DNA of 64,000 nucleotides, taken from Auanema rhodensis (lineage: Eukaryota > Nematoda > Chromadorea > Rhabditida > Rhabditidae). Where the stretch lies: contig OZ059894.1 in the NCBI GenBank assembly GCA_964057225.1, positions 22,722,476 through 22,786,475 on the forward strand. Direction: 5' to 3'. The number at the start of each line of letters is the position of its first letter. Positions within the stretch are counted from its first letter, which is position 1. A program made the translations under genes and the position numbers. The notes below the pieces were generated by a model. The model saw nothing but the letters and a program-made list of their open reading frames with translations. It was not told where the DNA came from and ran no database searches. Positions 51,269 through 63,904 of the stretch are shown piece after piece.

Positions 51269-51970
51269 TTAGTTATGATCGTTTGAAAAATGATGCATTA
51301 GTGTATGTTGAGTTTCCATGTACACTCAACATTGCTTCCAAAAACATTTTGACAAAAATTTTTTCGAAAAATTTCAGAATAATTCAGCAAAAAGTAGATG
51401 ATTTTAGATTCCATTTTTCAAGGCAAAGACGATGGACAATGTTATTCAACGAAAAAATCAATTCTTCAGGGTGAAAATCGAGGATATAAGTGTGAACTTA
51501 TATCAGTTGATATCTCGGTGCATTTTTAAGCTAGCGCAAATCTGATAACACAGATCGACGCAGCTTAAAAATCCGCATCGAATGCACTATACTACATTGA
51601 GAAACGATTAATACAAAAAATAGTTATGATCGTTTGAAAAATGATGCATTAGTGTATGTTGAGTTTCCATGTACACTCAACATTGCTTCCAAAAACATTT
51701 TGACAAAAATTTTTTCGAAAAATTTCAGAATAATTTAGCAAAAAGTAGATGTTTTTAGATTCCATTTTTCAAGGCAAAGACGATGGACAATGTTATTCAA
51801 CGAAAAAATCAATTCTTCAGGGTGAAAATCGAGGATATAAGTGTGAACTTATATCAGTTGATATCTCGGTGCATTTTTAAGCTAGCGCAAATCTGATAAC
51901 ACAGATCGACGCAGCTTAACAATCCGCATCGAATGCACTATACTACATTAAAAAACGCTTAATACAAAAA
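49865..51970 (+). repeat. 702-bp dimer repeat, three copies
   Basis: The same dimer as at 47057, here three times (49865, 50567, 51269). The third has GTAGATGATTTT where the first two have GTAAATGATTTT, and its last monomer ends in AGCTTAACAATCC and TAAAAAACGC. Confidence 0.88.
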
Positions 51971-54778
51971 TTAGTTATGATCGTTTGAAAAATGATGCAT
52001 TAGTGTATGTTGAGTTTCCATGTACACTCAACATTGCTTCCAAAAACATTTTGACAAAAATTTTTTCGAAAAATTTCATAATAATTTAGCAAAAAGTAGA
52101 TGTTTTTAGATTCCTTTTTTCAAGGCAAAGACGATGGTCAATGTTATTCAACGAAAAAATCAATTCTTCAGGGTGAAAATCGAGGATATAAGTGTGAACT
52201 TATATCAGTTGATATCTCGGTGCATTTTTAAGCTAGCGCAAATCTGATAACACAGATCGACGCAGCTTAAAAATCCGCATCGAATGCATTATACTACATT
52301 GAGAAACGATTAATACAAAAATTAGTTATGATCGTTTGAAAAATGATGCATTAGTGTATGTTGAGTTTCCATGTACACTCAACATTGCTTCCAAAAACAT
52401 TTTGACAAAAATTTTTTCGAAAAATTTCAGAATAATTTAGCAAAAAGTAGATGTTTTTAGATTCCATTTTTCAAGGCAAAGACGATGAACAATGTTATTC
52501 AACGAAAAAATCAATTCTTCAGGGTGAAAATCGAGGATATAAGTGTGAACTTATATCAGTTGATATCTCGGTGCATTTTTAAGCTAGCGCAAATCTGATA
52601 ACACAGATCGACGCAGCTTAAAAATCCGCATCGAATGCACTATACTACATTAAGAAACGCTTAATACAAAAATTAGTTATGATCGTTTGAAAAATGATGC
52701 ATTAGTGTATGTTGAGTTTCCATGTACACTCAACATTGCTTCCAAAAACATTTTGACAAAAATTTTTTCGAAAAATTTCAGAATAATTCAGCAAAAAGTA
52801 AATGATTTTAGATTCCATTTTTCAAGGCAAAGACGATGGACAATGTTATTCAACGAAAAAATCAATTCTTCAGGGTGAAAATCGAGGATATAAGTGTGAA
52901 CTTATATCAGTTGATATCTCGGTGCATTTTTAAGCTAGCGCAAATCTGATAACACAGATCGACGCAGCTTAAAAATCCGCATCGAATGCACTATACTACA
53001 TTGAGAAACGATTAATACAAAAAATAGTTATGATCGTTTGAAAAATGATGCATTAGTGTATGTTGAGTTTCCATGTACACTCAACATTGCTTCCAAAAAC
53101 ATTTTGACAAAAATTTTTTCGAAAAATTTCAGAATAATTTAGCAAAAAGTAGATGTTTTTAGATTCCATTTTTCAAGGCAAAGACGATGGACAATGTTAT
53201 TCAACGAAAAAATCAATTCTTCAGGGTGAAAATCGAGGATATAAGTGTGAACTTATATCAGTTGATATCTCGGTGCATTTTTAAGCTAGCGCAAATCTGA
53301 TAACACAGATCGACGCAGCTTAAAAATCCGCATTGAATGCACTATACTACATTAAGAAACGCTTAATACAAAAATTAGTTATGATCGTTTGAAAAATGAT
53401 GCATTAGTGTATGTTGAGTTTCCATGTACACTCAACATTGCTTCCAAAAACATTTTGACAAAAATTTTTTCGAAAAATTTCAGAATAATTCAGCAAAAAG
53501 TAGATGATTTTAGATTCCATTTTTCAAGGCAAAGACGATGGACAATGTTATTCAACGAAAAAATCAATTCTTCAGGGTGAAAATCGAGGATATAAGTGTG
53601 AACTTATATCAGTTGATATCTCGGTGCATTTTTAAGCTAGCGCAAATCTGATAACACAGATCGACGCAGCTTAAAAATCCGCATCGAATGCACTATACTA
53701 CATTGAGAAACGATTAATACAAAAAATAGTTATGATCGTTTGAAAAATGATGCATTAGTGTATGTTGAGTTTCCATGTACACTCAACATTGCTTCCAAAA
53801 ACATTTTGACAAAAATTTTTTCGAAAAATTTCAGAATAATTCAGCAAAAAGTAAATGATTTTAGATTCCATTTTTCAAGGCAAAGACGATGGACAATGTT
53901 ATTCAACGAAAAAATCAATTCTTCAGGGTGAAAATCGAGGATATAAGTGTGAACTTATATCAGTTGATATCTCGGTGCATTTTTAAGCTAGCGCAAATCT
54001 GATAACACAGATCGACGCAGCTTAAAAATCCGCATCGAATGCACTATACTACATTGAGAAACGATTAATACAAAAAATAGTTATGATCGTTTGAAAAATG
54101 ATGCATTAGTGTATGTTGAGTTTCCATGTACACTCAACATTGCTTCCAAAAACATTTTGACAAAAATTTTTTCGAAAAATTTCAGAATAATTTAGCAAAA
54201 AGTAGATGTTTTTAGATTCCATTTTTCAAGGCAAAGACGATGGACAATGTTATTCAACGAAAAAATCAATTCTTCAGGGTGAAAATCGAGGATATAAGTG
54301 TGAACTTATATCAGTTGATATCTCGGTGCATTTTTAAGCTAGCGCAAATCTGATAACACAGATCGACGCAGCTTAAAAATCCGCATTGAATGCACTATAC
54401 TACATTAAGAAACGCTTAATACAAAAATTAGTTATGATCGTTTGAAAAATGATGCATTAGTGTATGTTGAGTTTCCATGTACACTCAACATTGCTTCCAA
54501 AAACATTTTGACAAAAATTTTTTCGAAAAATTTCAGAATAATTTAGCAAAAAGTAGATGTTTTTAGATTCCATTTTTCAAGGCAAAGACGATGGACAATG
54601 TTATTCAACGAAAAAATCAATTCTTCAGGGTGAAAATCGAGGATATAAGTGTGAACTTATATCAGTTGATATCTCGGTGCATTTTTAAGCTAGCGCAAAT
54701 CTGATAACACAGATCGACGCAGCTTAAAAATCCGCATTGAATGCACTATACTACATTAAGAAACGCTTAATACAAAAA

Positions 54779-56884
54779 TTAGTTATGATCGTTTGAAAAA
54801 TGATGCATTAGTGTATGTTGAGTTTCCATGTACACTCAACATTGCTTCCAAAAACATTTTGACAAAAATTTTTTCGAAAAATTTCAGAATAATTCAGCAA
54901 AAAGTAGATGATTTTAGATTCCATTTTTCAAGGCAAAGACGATGGACAATGTTATTCAACGAAAAAATCAATTCTTCAGGGTGAAAATCGAGGATATAAG
55001 TGTGAACTTATATCAGTTGATATCTCGGTGCATTTTTAAGCTAGCGCAAATCTGATAACACAGATCGACGCAGCTTAAAAATCCGCATCGAATGCACTAT
55101 ACTACATTGAGAAACGATTAATACAAAAAATAGTTATGATCGTTTGAAAAATGATGCATTAGTGTATGTTGAGTTTCCATGTACACTCAACATTGCTTCC
55201 AAAAACATTTTGACAAAAATTTTTTCGAAAAATTTCAGAATAATTCAGCAAAAAGTAAATGATTTTAGATTCCATTTTTCAAGGCAAAGACGATGGACAA
55301 TGTTATTCAACGAAAAAATCAATTCTTCAGGGTGAAAATCGAGGATATAAGTGTGAACTTATATCAGTTGATATCTCGGTGCATTTTTAAGCTAGCGCAA
55401 ATCTGATAACACAGATCGACGCAGCTTAAAAATCCGCATTGAATGCACTATACTACATTAAGAAACGCTTAATACAAAAATTAGTTATGATCGTTTGAAA
55501 AATGATGCATTAGTGTATGTTGAGTTTCCATGTACACTCAACATTGCTTCCAAAAACATTTTGACAAAAATTTTTTCGAAAAATTTCAGAATAATTTAGC
55601 AAAAAGTAGATGTTTTTAGATTCCATTTTTCAAGGCAAAGACGATGGACAATGTTATTCAACGAAAAAATCAATTCTTCAGGGTGAAAATCGAGGATATA
55701 AGTGTGAACTTATATCAGTTGATATCTCGGTGCATTTTTAAGCTAGCGCAAATCTGATAACACAGATCGACGCAGCTTAAAAATCCGCATTGAATGCACT
55801 ATACTACATTAAGAAACGCTTAATACAAAAATTAGTTATGATCGTTTGAAAAATGATGCATTAGTGTATGTTGAGTTTCCATGTACACTCAACATTGCTT
55901 CCAAAAACATTTTGACAAAAATTTTTTCGAAAAATTTCAGAATAATTCAGCAAAAAGTAGATGATTTTAGATTCCATTTTTCAAGGCAAAGACGATGGAC
56001 AATGTTATTCAACGAAAAAATCAATTCTTCAGGGTGAAAATCGAGGATATAAGTGTGAACTTATATCAGTTGATATCTCGGTGCATTTTTAAGCTAGCGC
56101 AAATCTGATAACACAGATCGACGCAGCTTAAAAATCCGCATCGAATGCACTATACTACATTGAGAAACGATTAATACAAAAAATAGTTATGATCGTTTGA
56201 AAAATGATGCATTAGTGTATGTTGAGTTTCCATGTACACTCAACATTGCTTCCAAAAACATTTTGACAAAAATTTTTTCGAAAAATTTCAGAATAATTCA
56301 GCAAAAAGTAAATGATTTTAGATTCCATTTTTCAAGGCAAAGACGATGGACAATGTTATTCAACGAAAAAATCAATTCTTCAGGGTGAAAATCGAGGATA
56401 TAAGTGTGAACTTATATCAGTTGATATCTCGGTGCATTTTTAAGCTAGCGCAAATCTGATAACACAGATCGACGCAGCTTAAAAATCCGCATCGAATGCA
56501 CTATACTACATTGAGAAACGATTAATACAAAAAATAGTTATGATCGTTTGAAAAATGATGCATTAGTGTATGTTGAGTTTCCATGTACACTCAACATTGC
56601 TTCCAAAAACATTTTGACAAAAATTTTTTCGAAAAATTTCAGAATAATTTAGCAAAAAGTAGATGTTTTTAGATTCCATTTTTCAAGGCAAAGACGATGG
56701 ACAATGTTATTCAACGAAAAAATCAATTCTTCAGGGTGAAAATCGAGGATATAAGTGTGAACTTATATCAGTTGATATCTCGGTGCATTTTTAAGCTAGC
56801 GCAAATCTGATAACACAGATCGACGCAGCTTAACAATCCGCATCGAATGCACTATACTACATTAAAAAACGCTTAATACAAAAA
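54779..56884 (+). repeat. 1,053-bp trimer repeat, two copies
   Basis: 54779/55130/55481 and 55832/56183/56534 each run GTAGATGATTTT, GTAAATGATTTT, then a TAGCAAAAAG monomer. A related four-monomer version lies at 53375-54778. GCATTGAATGC marks ends near 53333, 54386, 54737, 55439 and 55790. Confidence 0.8.
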
Positions 56885-59341
56885 TTAGTTATGATCGTTT
56901 GAAAAATGATGCATTAGTGTATGTTGAGTTTCCATGTACACTCAACATTGCTTCCAAAAACATTTTGACAAAAATTTTTTCGAAAAATTTCATAATAATT
57001 TAGCAAAAAGTAGATGTTTTTAGATTCCTTTTTTCAAGGCAAAGACGATGGTCAATGTTATTCAACGAAAAAATCAATTCTTCAGGGTGAAAATCGAGGA
57101 TATAAGTGTGAACTTATATCAGTTGATATCTCGGTGCATTTTTAAGCTAGCGCAAATCTGATAACACAGATCGACGCAGCTTAAAAATCCGCATCGAATG
57201 CACTATACTACATTGAGAAACGCTTAATACAAAAATTAGTTATGATCGTTTGAAAAATGATGTATTAGTGTATGTTGAGTTTCCATGTACACTCAACATT
57301 GCTTCCAAAAACATTTTGACAAAAATTTTTTCGAAAAATTTCAGAATAATTCAGCAAAAAGTAAATGATTTTAGATTCCATTTTTCAAGGCAAAGACGAT
57401 GGACAATGTTATTCAACGAAAAAATCAATTCTTCAGGGTGAAAATCGAGGATATAAGTGTGAACTTATATCAGTTGATATCTCGGTGCATTTTTAAGCTA
57501 GCGCAAATCTGATAACACAGATCGACGCAGCTTAAAAATCCGCATCGAATGCACTATACTACATTGAGAAACGATTAATACAAAAAATAGTTATGATCGT
57601 TTGAAAAATGATGCATTAGTGTATGTTGAGTTTCCATGTACACTCAACATTGCTTCCAAAAACATTTTGACAAAAATTTTTTCGAAAAATTTCAGAATAA
57701 TTTAGCAAAAAGTAGATGTTTTTAGATTCCATTTTTCAAGGCAAAGACGATGGACAATGTTATTCAACGAAAAAATCAATTCTTCAGGGTGAAAATCGAG
57801 GATATAAGTGTGAACTTATATCAGTTGATATCTCGGTGCATTTTTAAGCTAGCGCAAATCTGATAACACAGATCGACGCAGCTTAAAAATCCGCATCGAA
57901 TGCACTATACTACATTAAGAAACGCTTAATACAAAAATTAGTTATGATCGTTTGAAAAATGATGCATTAGTGTATGTTGAGTTTCCATGTACACTCAACA
58001 TTGCTTCCAAAAACATTTTGACAAAAATTTTTTCGAAAAATTTCAGAATAATTCAGCAAAAAGTAGATGATTTTAGATTCCATTTTTCAAGGCAAAGACG
58101 ATGGACAATGTTATTCAACGAAAAAATCAATTCTTCAGGGTGAAAATCGAGGATATAAGTGTGAACTTATATCAGTTGATATCTCGGTGCATTTTTAAGC
58201 TAGCGCAAATCTGATAACACAGATCGACGCAGCTTAAAAATCCGCATCGAATGCACTATACTACATTGAGAAACGATTAATACAAAAAATAGTTATGATC
58301 GTTTGAAAAATGATGCATTAGTGTATGTTGAGTTTCCATGTACACTCAACATTGCTTCCAAAAACATTTTGACAAAAATTTTTTCGAAAAATTTCAGAAT
58401 AATTTAGCAAAAAGTAGATGTTTTTAGATTCCATTTTTCAAGGCAAAGACGATGGACAATGTTATTCAACGAAAAAATCAATTCTTCAGGGTGAAAATCG
58501 AGGATATAAGTGTGAACTTATATCAGTTGATATCTCGGTGCATTTTTAAGCTAGCGCAAATCTGATAACACAGATCGACGCAGCTTAACAATCCGCATCG
58601 AATGCACTATACTACATTAAAAAACGCTTAATACAAAAATTAGTTATGATCGTTTGAAAAATGATGCATTAGTGTATGTTGAGTTTCCATGTACACTCAA
58701 CATTGCTTCCAAAAACATTTTGACAAAAATTTTTTCGAAAAATTTCATAATAATTTAGCAAAAAGTAGATGTTTTTAGATTCCTTTTTTCAAGGCAAAGA
58801 CGATGGTCAATGTTATTCAACGAAAAAATCAATTCTTCAGGGTGAAAATCGAGGATATAAGTGTGAACTTATATCAGTTGATATCTCGGTGCATTTTTAA
58901 GCTAGCGCAAATCTGATAACACAGATCGACGCAGCTTAAAAATCCGCATCGAATGCACTATACTACATTGAGAAACGCTTAATACAAAAATTAGTTATGA
59001 TCGTTTGAAAAATGATGTATTAGTGTATGTTGAGTTTCCATGTACACTCAACATTGCTTCCAAAAACATTTTGACAAAATTTTTTTCGAGAAATTTCAGA
59101 ATAATTTAGCAAAAAGTAGATGTTTTTAGATTCTTTTTTTCAAGGCAAAGACGATGGACAATGTTATTCAACGAAAAAATTAATTCTTCAGGGTGAAAAT
59201 CGAGGATATAAGTGTGAACTTATATCAGTTGATATCTCGGTGCATTTTTAAGCTAGCGCAAATCTGATAACACAGATCGACGCAGCTTAAAAATCCGCAT
59301 CGAATGCACTATACTACATTGAGAAACGATTAATACAAAAA
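56885..59341 (+). repeat. 1,755-bp five-monomer offset repeat
   Basis: The monomer with CATAATAA, CCTTTTTTC, GGTCAATG and ATCAATTC at 56885 recurs at 58640, and the following GATGTATTAG variant at 57262 recurs at 59017, both at an offset of 1,755. A third copy of the first monomer and its left junction is at 51971, 4,914 bp (14 monomers) before 56885. The last monomer (58991) has unusual CAAAATTTTTTTCGAG and ATTCTTTTTTTC tracts. Confidence 0.8.
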
Positions 59342-60043
59342 TTAGTTATGATCGTTTGAAAAATGATGCATTAGTGTATGTTGAGTTTCCATGTACACTC
59401 AACATTGCTTCCAAAAACATTTTGACAAAAATTTTTTCGAAAAATTTCAGAATAATTTAGCAAAAAGTAGATGTTTTTAGATTCCATTTTTCAAGGCAAA
59501 GACGATGAACAATGTTATTCAACGAAAAAATCAATTCTTCAGGGTGAAAATCGAGGATATAAGTGTAAACTTATATCAGTTGATATCTCGGTGCATTTTT
59601 AAGCTAGCGCAAATCTGATAACACAGATCGACGCAGCTTAAAAATCCGCATCGAATGCACTATACTACATTGAGAAACGATTAATACAAAAATTAGTTAT
59701 GATCGTTTGAAAAATGATGCATTAGTGTATGTTGAGTTTCCATGTACACTCAACATTGCTTCCAAAAACATTTTGACAAAAATTTTTTCGAAAAATTTCA
59801 GAATAATTTAGCAAAAAGTAGATGTTTTTAGATTCCATTTTTCAAGGCAAAGACGATGAACAATGTTATTCAACGAAAAAATCAATTCTTCAGGGTGAAA
59901 ATCGAGGATATAAGTGTAAACTTATATCAGTTGATATCTCGGTGCATTTTTAAGCTAGCGCAAATCTGATAACACAGATCGACGCAGCTTAAAAATCCGC
60001 ATCGAATGCACTATACTACATTAAGAAACGCTTAATACAAAAA
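59342..60043 (+). repeat. Tandem pair of 351-bp monomers with GTGTAAACTT
   Basis: 59342 and 59693 share GATGAACAATG and the private GTGTAAACTT (59567 and 59918), where all other copies I read have GTGTGAAC. They look like a recent single-monomer duplication; only the right junction differs (GAGAAACGA, TAAGAAACGC). Confidence 0.85.
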
Positions 60044-61096
60044 TTAGTTATGATCGTTTGAAAAATGATGCATTAGTGTATGTTGAGTTTCCATGTACAC
60101 TCAACATTGCTTCCAAAAACATTTTGACAAAAATTTTTTCGAAAAATTTCAGAATAATTCAGCAAAAAGTAGATGATTTTAGATTCCATTTTTCAAGGCA
60201 AAGACGATGGACAATGTTATTCAACGAAAAAATCAATTCTTCAGGGTGAAAATCGAGGATATAAGTGTGAACTTATATCAGTTGATATCTCGGTGCATTT
60301 TTAAGCTAGCGCAAATCTGATAACACAGATCGACGCAGCTTAAAAATCCGCATCGAATGCACTATACTACATTGAGAAACGATTAATACAAAAAATAGTT
60401 ATGATCGTTTGAAAAATGATGCATTAGTGTATGTTGAGTTTCCATGTACACTCAACATTGCTTCCAAAAACATTTTGACAAAAATTTTTTCGAGAAATTT
60501 CAGAATAATTTAGCAAAAAGTAGATGTTTTTAGATTCCATTTTTCAAGGCAAAGACGATGAACAATGTTATTCAACGAAAAAATCAATTCTTCAGGGTGA
60601 AAATCGAGGATATAAGTGTGAACTTATATCAGTTGATATCTCGGTGCATTTTTAAGCTAGCGCAAATCTGATAACACAGATCGACGCAGCTTAAAAATCC
60701 GCATCGAATGCACTATACTACATTAAAAAACGCTTAATACAAAAATTAGTTATGATCGTTTGAAAAATGATGCATTAGTGTATGTTGAGTTTCCATGTAC
60801 ACTCAACATTGCTTCCAAAAACATTTTGACAAAAATTTTTTCGAAAAATTTCAGAATAATTTAGCAAAAAGTAGATGTTTTTAGATTCCATTTTTCAAGG
60901 CAAAGACGATGGACAATGTTATTCAACGAAAAAATCAATTCTTCAGGGTGAAAATCGAGGATATAAGTGTGAACTTATATCAGTTGATATCTCGGTGCAT
61001 TTTTAAGCTAGCGCAAATCTGATAACACAGATCGACGCAGCTTAAAAATCCGCATCGAATGCACTATACTACATTGAGAAACGATTAATACAAAAA

Positions 61097-63904
61097 ATAG
61101 TTATGATCGTTTGAAAAATGATGCATTAGTGTATGTTGAGTTTCCATGTACACTCAACATTGCTTCCAAAAACATTTTGACAAAAATTTTTTCGAAAAAT
61201 TTCAGAATAATTTAGCGAAAAGTAGATGTTTTTAGATTCCATTTTTCAAGGCAAAGACGATGGACAATGTTATTCAACGAAAAAATCAATTCTTCAGGGT
61301 GAAAATCGAGGATATAAGTGTGAACTTATATCAGTTGATATCTCGGTGCATTTTTAAGCTAGCGCAAATCTGATAACACAGATCGACGCAGCTTAAAAAT
61401 CCGCATCGAATGCACTATACTACATTGAGAAACGATTAATACAAAAAATAGTTATGATCGTTTGAAAAATGATGCATTAGTGTATGTTGAGTTTCCATGT
61501 ACACTCAACATTGCTTCCAAAAACATTTTGACAAAAATTTTTTCGAAAAATTTCAGAATAATTTAGCGAAAAGTAGATGTTTTTAGATTCCATTTTTCAA
61601 GGCAAAGACGATGGACAATGTTATTCAACGAAAAAATCAATTCTTCAGGGTGAAAATCGAGGATATAAGTGTGAACTTATATCAGTTGATATCTCGGTGC
61701 ATTTTTAAGCTAGCGCAAATCTGATAACACAGATCGACGCAGCTTAACAATCCGCATCGAATGCACTATACTACATTGAAAAACGCTTAATACAAAAATT
61801 AGTTATGATCGTTTGAAAAATGATGCATTAGTGTATGTTGAGTTTCCATGTACACTCAACATTGCTTCCAAAAACATTTTGACAAAAATTTTTTCGAAAA
61901 ATTTCAGAATAATTTAGCAAAAAGTAGATGTTTTTAGATTCCATTTTTCAAGGCAAAGACGATGGACAATGTTATTCAACGAAAAAATCAATTCTTCAGG
62001 GTGAAAATCGAGGATATAAGTGTGAACTTATATCAGTTGATATCTCGGTGCATTTTTAAGCTAGCGCAAATCTGATAACACAGATCGACGCAGCTTAAAA
62101 ATCCGCATCGAATGCACTATACTACATTGAGAAACGCTTAATACAAAAATTAGTTATGATCGTTTGAAAAATGATGCATTAGTGTATGTTGAGTTTCCAT
62201 GTACACTCAACATTGCTTCCAAAAACATTTTGACAAAAATTTTTTCGAAAAATTTCAGAATAATTCAGCAAAAAGTAGATGATTTTAGATTCCATTTTTC
62301 AAGGCAAAGACGATGGACAATGTTATTCAACGAAAAAATCAATTCTTCAGGGTGAAAATCGAGGATATAAGTGTGAACTTATATCAGTTGATATCTCGGT
62401 GCATTTTTAAGCTAGCGCAGATCTGATAACACAGATCGACGCAGCTTAAAAATCCGCATCGAATGCACTATACTACATTGAGAAACGATTAATACAAAAA
62501 ATAGTTATGATCGTTTGAAAAATGATGCATTAGTGTATGTTGAGTTTCCATGTACACTCAACATTGCTTCCAAAAACATTTTGACAAAAATTTTTTCGAA
62601 AAATTTCAGAATAATTTAGCGAAAAGTAGATGTTTTTAGATTCCATTTTTCAAGGCAAAGACGATGGACAATGTTATTCAACGAAAAAATCAATTCTTCA
62701 GGGTGAAAATCGAGGATATAAGTGTGAACTTATATCAGTTGATATCTCGGTGCATTTTTAAGCTAGCGCAAATCTGATAACACAGATCGACGCAGCTTAA
62801 AAATCCGCATCGAATGCACTATACTACATTGAGAAACGATTAATACAAAAAATAGTTATGATCGTTTGAAAAATGATGCATTAGTGTATGTTGAGTTTCC
62901 ATGTACACTCAACATTGCTTCCAAAAACATTTTGACAAAAATTTTTTCGAAAAATTTCAGAATAATTTAGCGAAAAGTAGATGTTTTTAGATTCCATTTT
63001 TCAAGGCAAAGACGATGGACAATGTTATTCAACGAAAAAATCAATTCTTCAGGGTGAAAATCGAGGATATAAGTGTGAACTTATATCAGTTGATATCTCG
63101 GTGCATTTTTAAGCTAGCGCAAATCTGATAACACAGATCGACGCAGCTTAAAAATCCGCATCGAATGCACTATACTACATTGAGAAACGATTAATACAAA
63201 AAATAGTTATGATCGTTTGAAAAATGATGCATTAGTGTATGTTGAGTTTCCATGTACACTCAACATTGCTTCCAAAAACATTTTGACAAAAATTTTTTCG
63301 AAAAATTTCAGAATAATTTAGCGAAAAGTAGATGTTTTTAGATTCCATTTTTCAAGGCAAAGACGATGGACAATGTTATTCAACGAAAAAATCAATTCTT
63401 CAGGGTGAAAATCGAGGATATAAGTGTGAACTTATATCAGTTGATATCTCGGTGCATTTTTAAGCTAGCGCAAATCTGATAACACAGATCGACGCAGCTT
63501 AACAATCCGCATCGAATGCACTATACTACATTGAAAAACGCTTAATACAAAAATTAGTTATGATCGTTTGAAAAATGATGCATTAGTGTATGTTGAGTTT
63601 CCATGTACACTCAACATTGCTTCCAAAAACATTTTGACAAAAATTTTTTCGAAAAATTTCAGAATAATTTAGCAAAAAGTAGATGTTTTTAGATTCCATT
63701 TTTCAAGGCAAAGACGATGGACAATGTTATTCAACGAAAAAATCAATTCTTCAGGGTGAAAATCGAGGATATAAGTGTGAACTTATATCAGTTGATATCT
63801 CGGTGCATTTTTAAGCTAGCGCAAATCTGATAACACAGATCGACGCAGCTTAAAAATCCGCATCGAATGCACTATACTACATTGAGAAACGCTTAATACA
63901 AAAA
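61097..63904 (+). repeat. 1,755-bp five-monomer repeat with runs of GCGAAAAG monomers
   Basis: GCGAAAAG monomers run at 61097-61448 and 62501-62852-63203, in each case ending in AGCTTAACAATCC and TTGAAAAACGC (61741 and 63496, offset 1,755). Monomer 62150 has GTAGATGATTTT and a private GCGCAGATC near 62416. Confidence 0.83.

Larger units (their letters stand above)
45302..63904 (+). repeat. 351-only region dominated by ATCAATTC monomers
   Basis: Fifty-three monomers of exactly 351 bp. Most carry ATCAATTC, CCATTTTTC and either a GAAACGATTAATACAAAAAATAG or an ATTAAGAAACGC junction. A subset has CAGCAAAAAGTAAATGATTTT or the GTAGATGATTTT form, which removes a TAG stop and opens short frames. Higher-order repeats of 2, 3, 5 and 8 monomers are visible and are annotated separately. 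Confidence 0.88.

Noticed and set aside
44614-62355. Nineteen short open frames of 63-68 codons on the + strand, all nearly identical
   Set aside because: They begin at a TTG, not ATG, lie at the same offset in 351-bp monomers, and are open only where TAGCAAAAAG has become CAGCAAAAAG (or TACCAAAAAG). They end at the TGA in GGGTGA, or slightly later in the GGGGG copy at 44614. Their number reflects satellite amplification; there is no sign of a gene.
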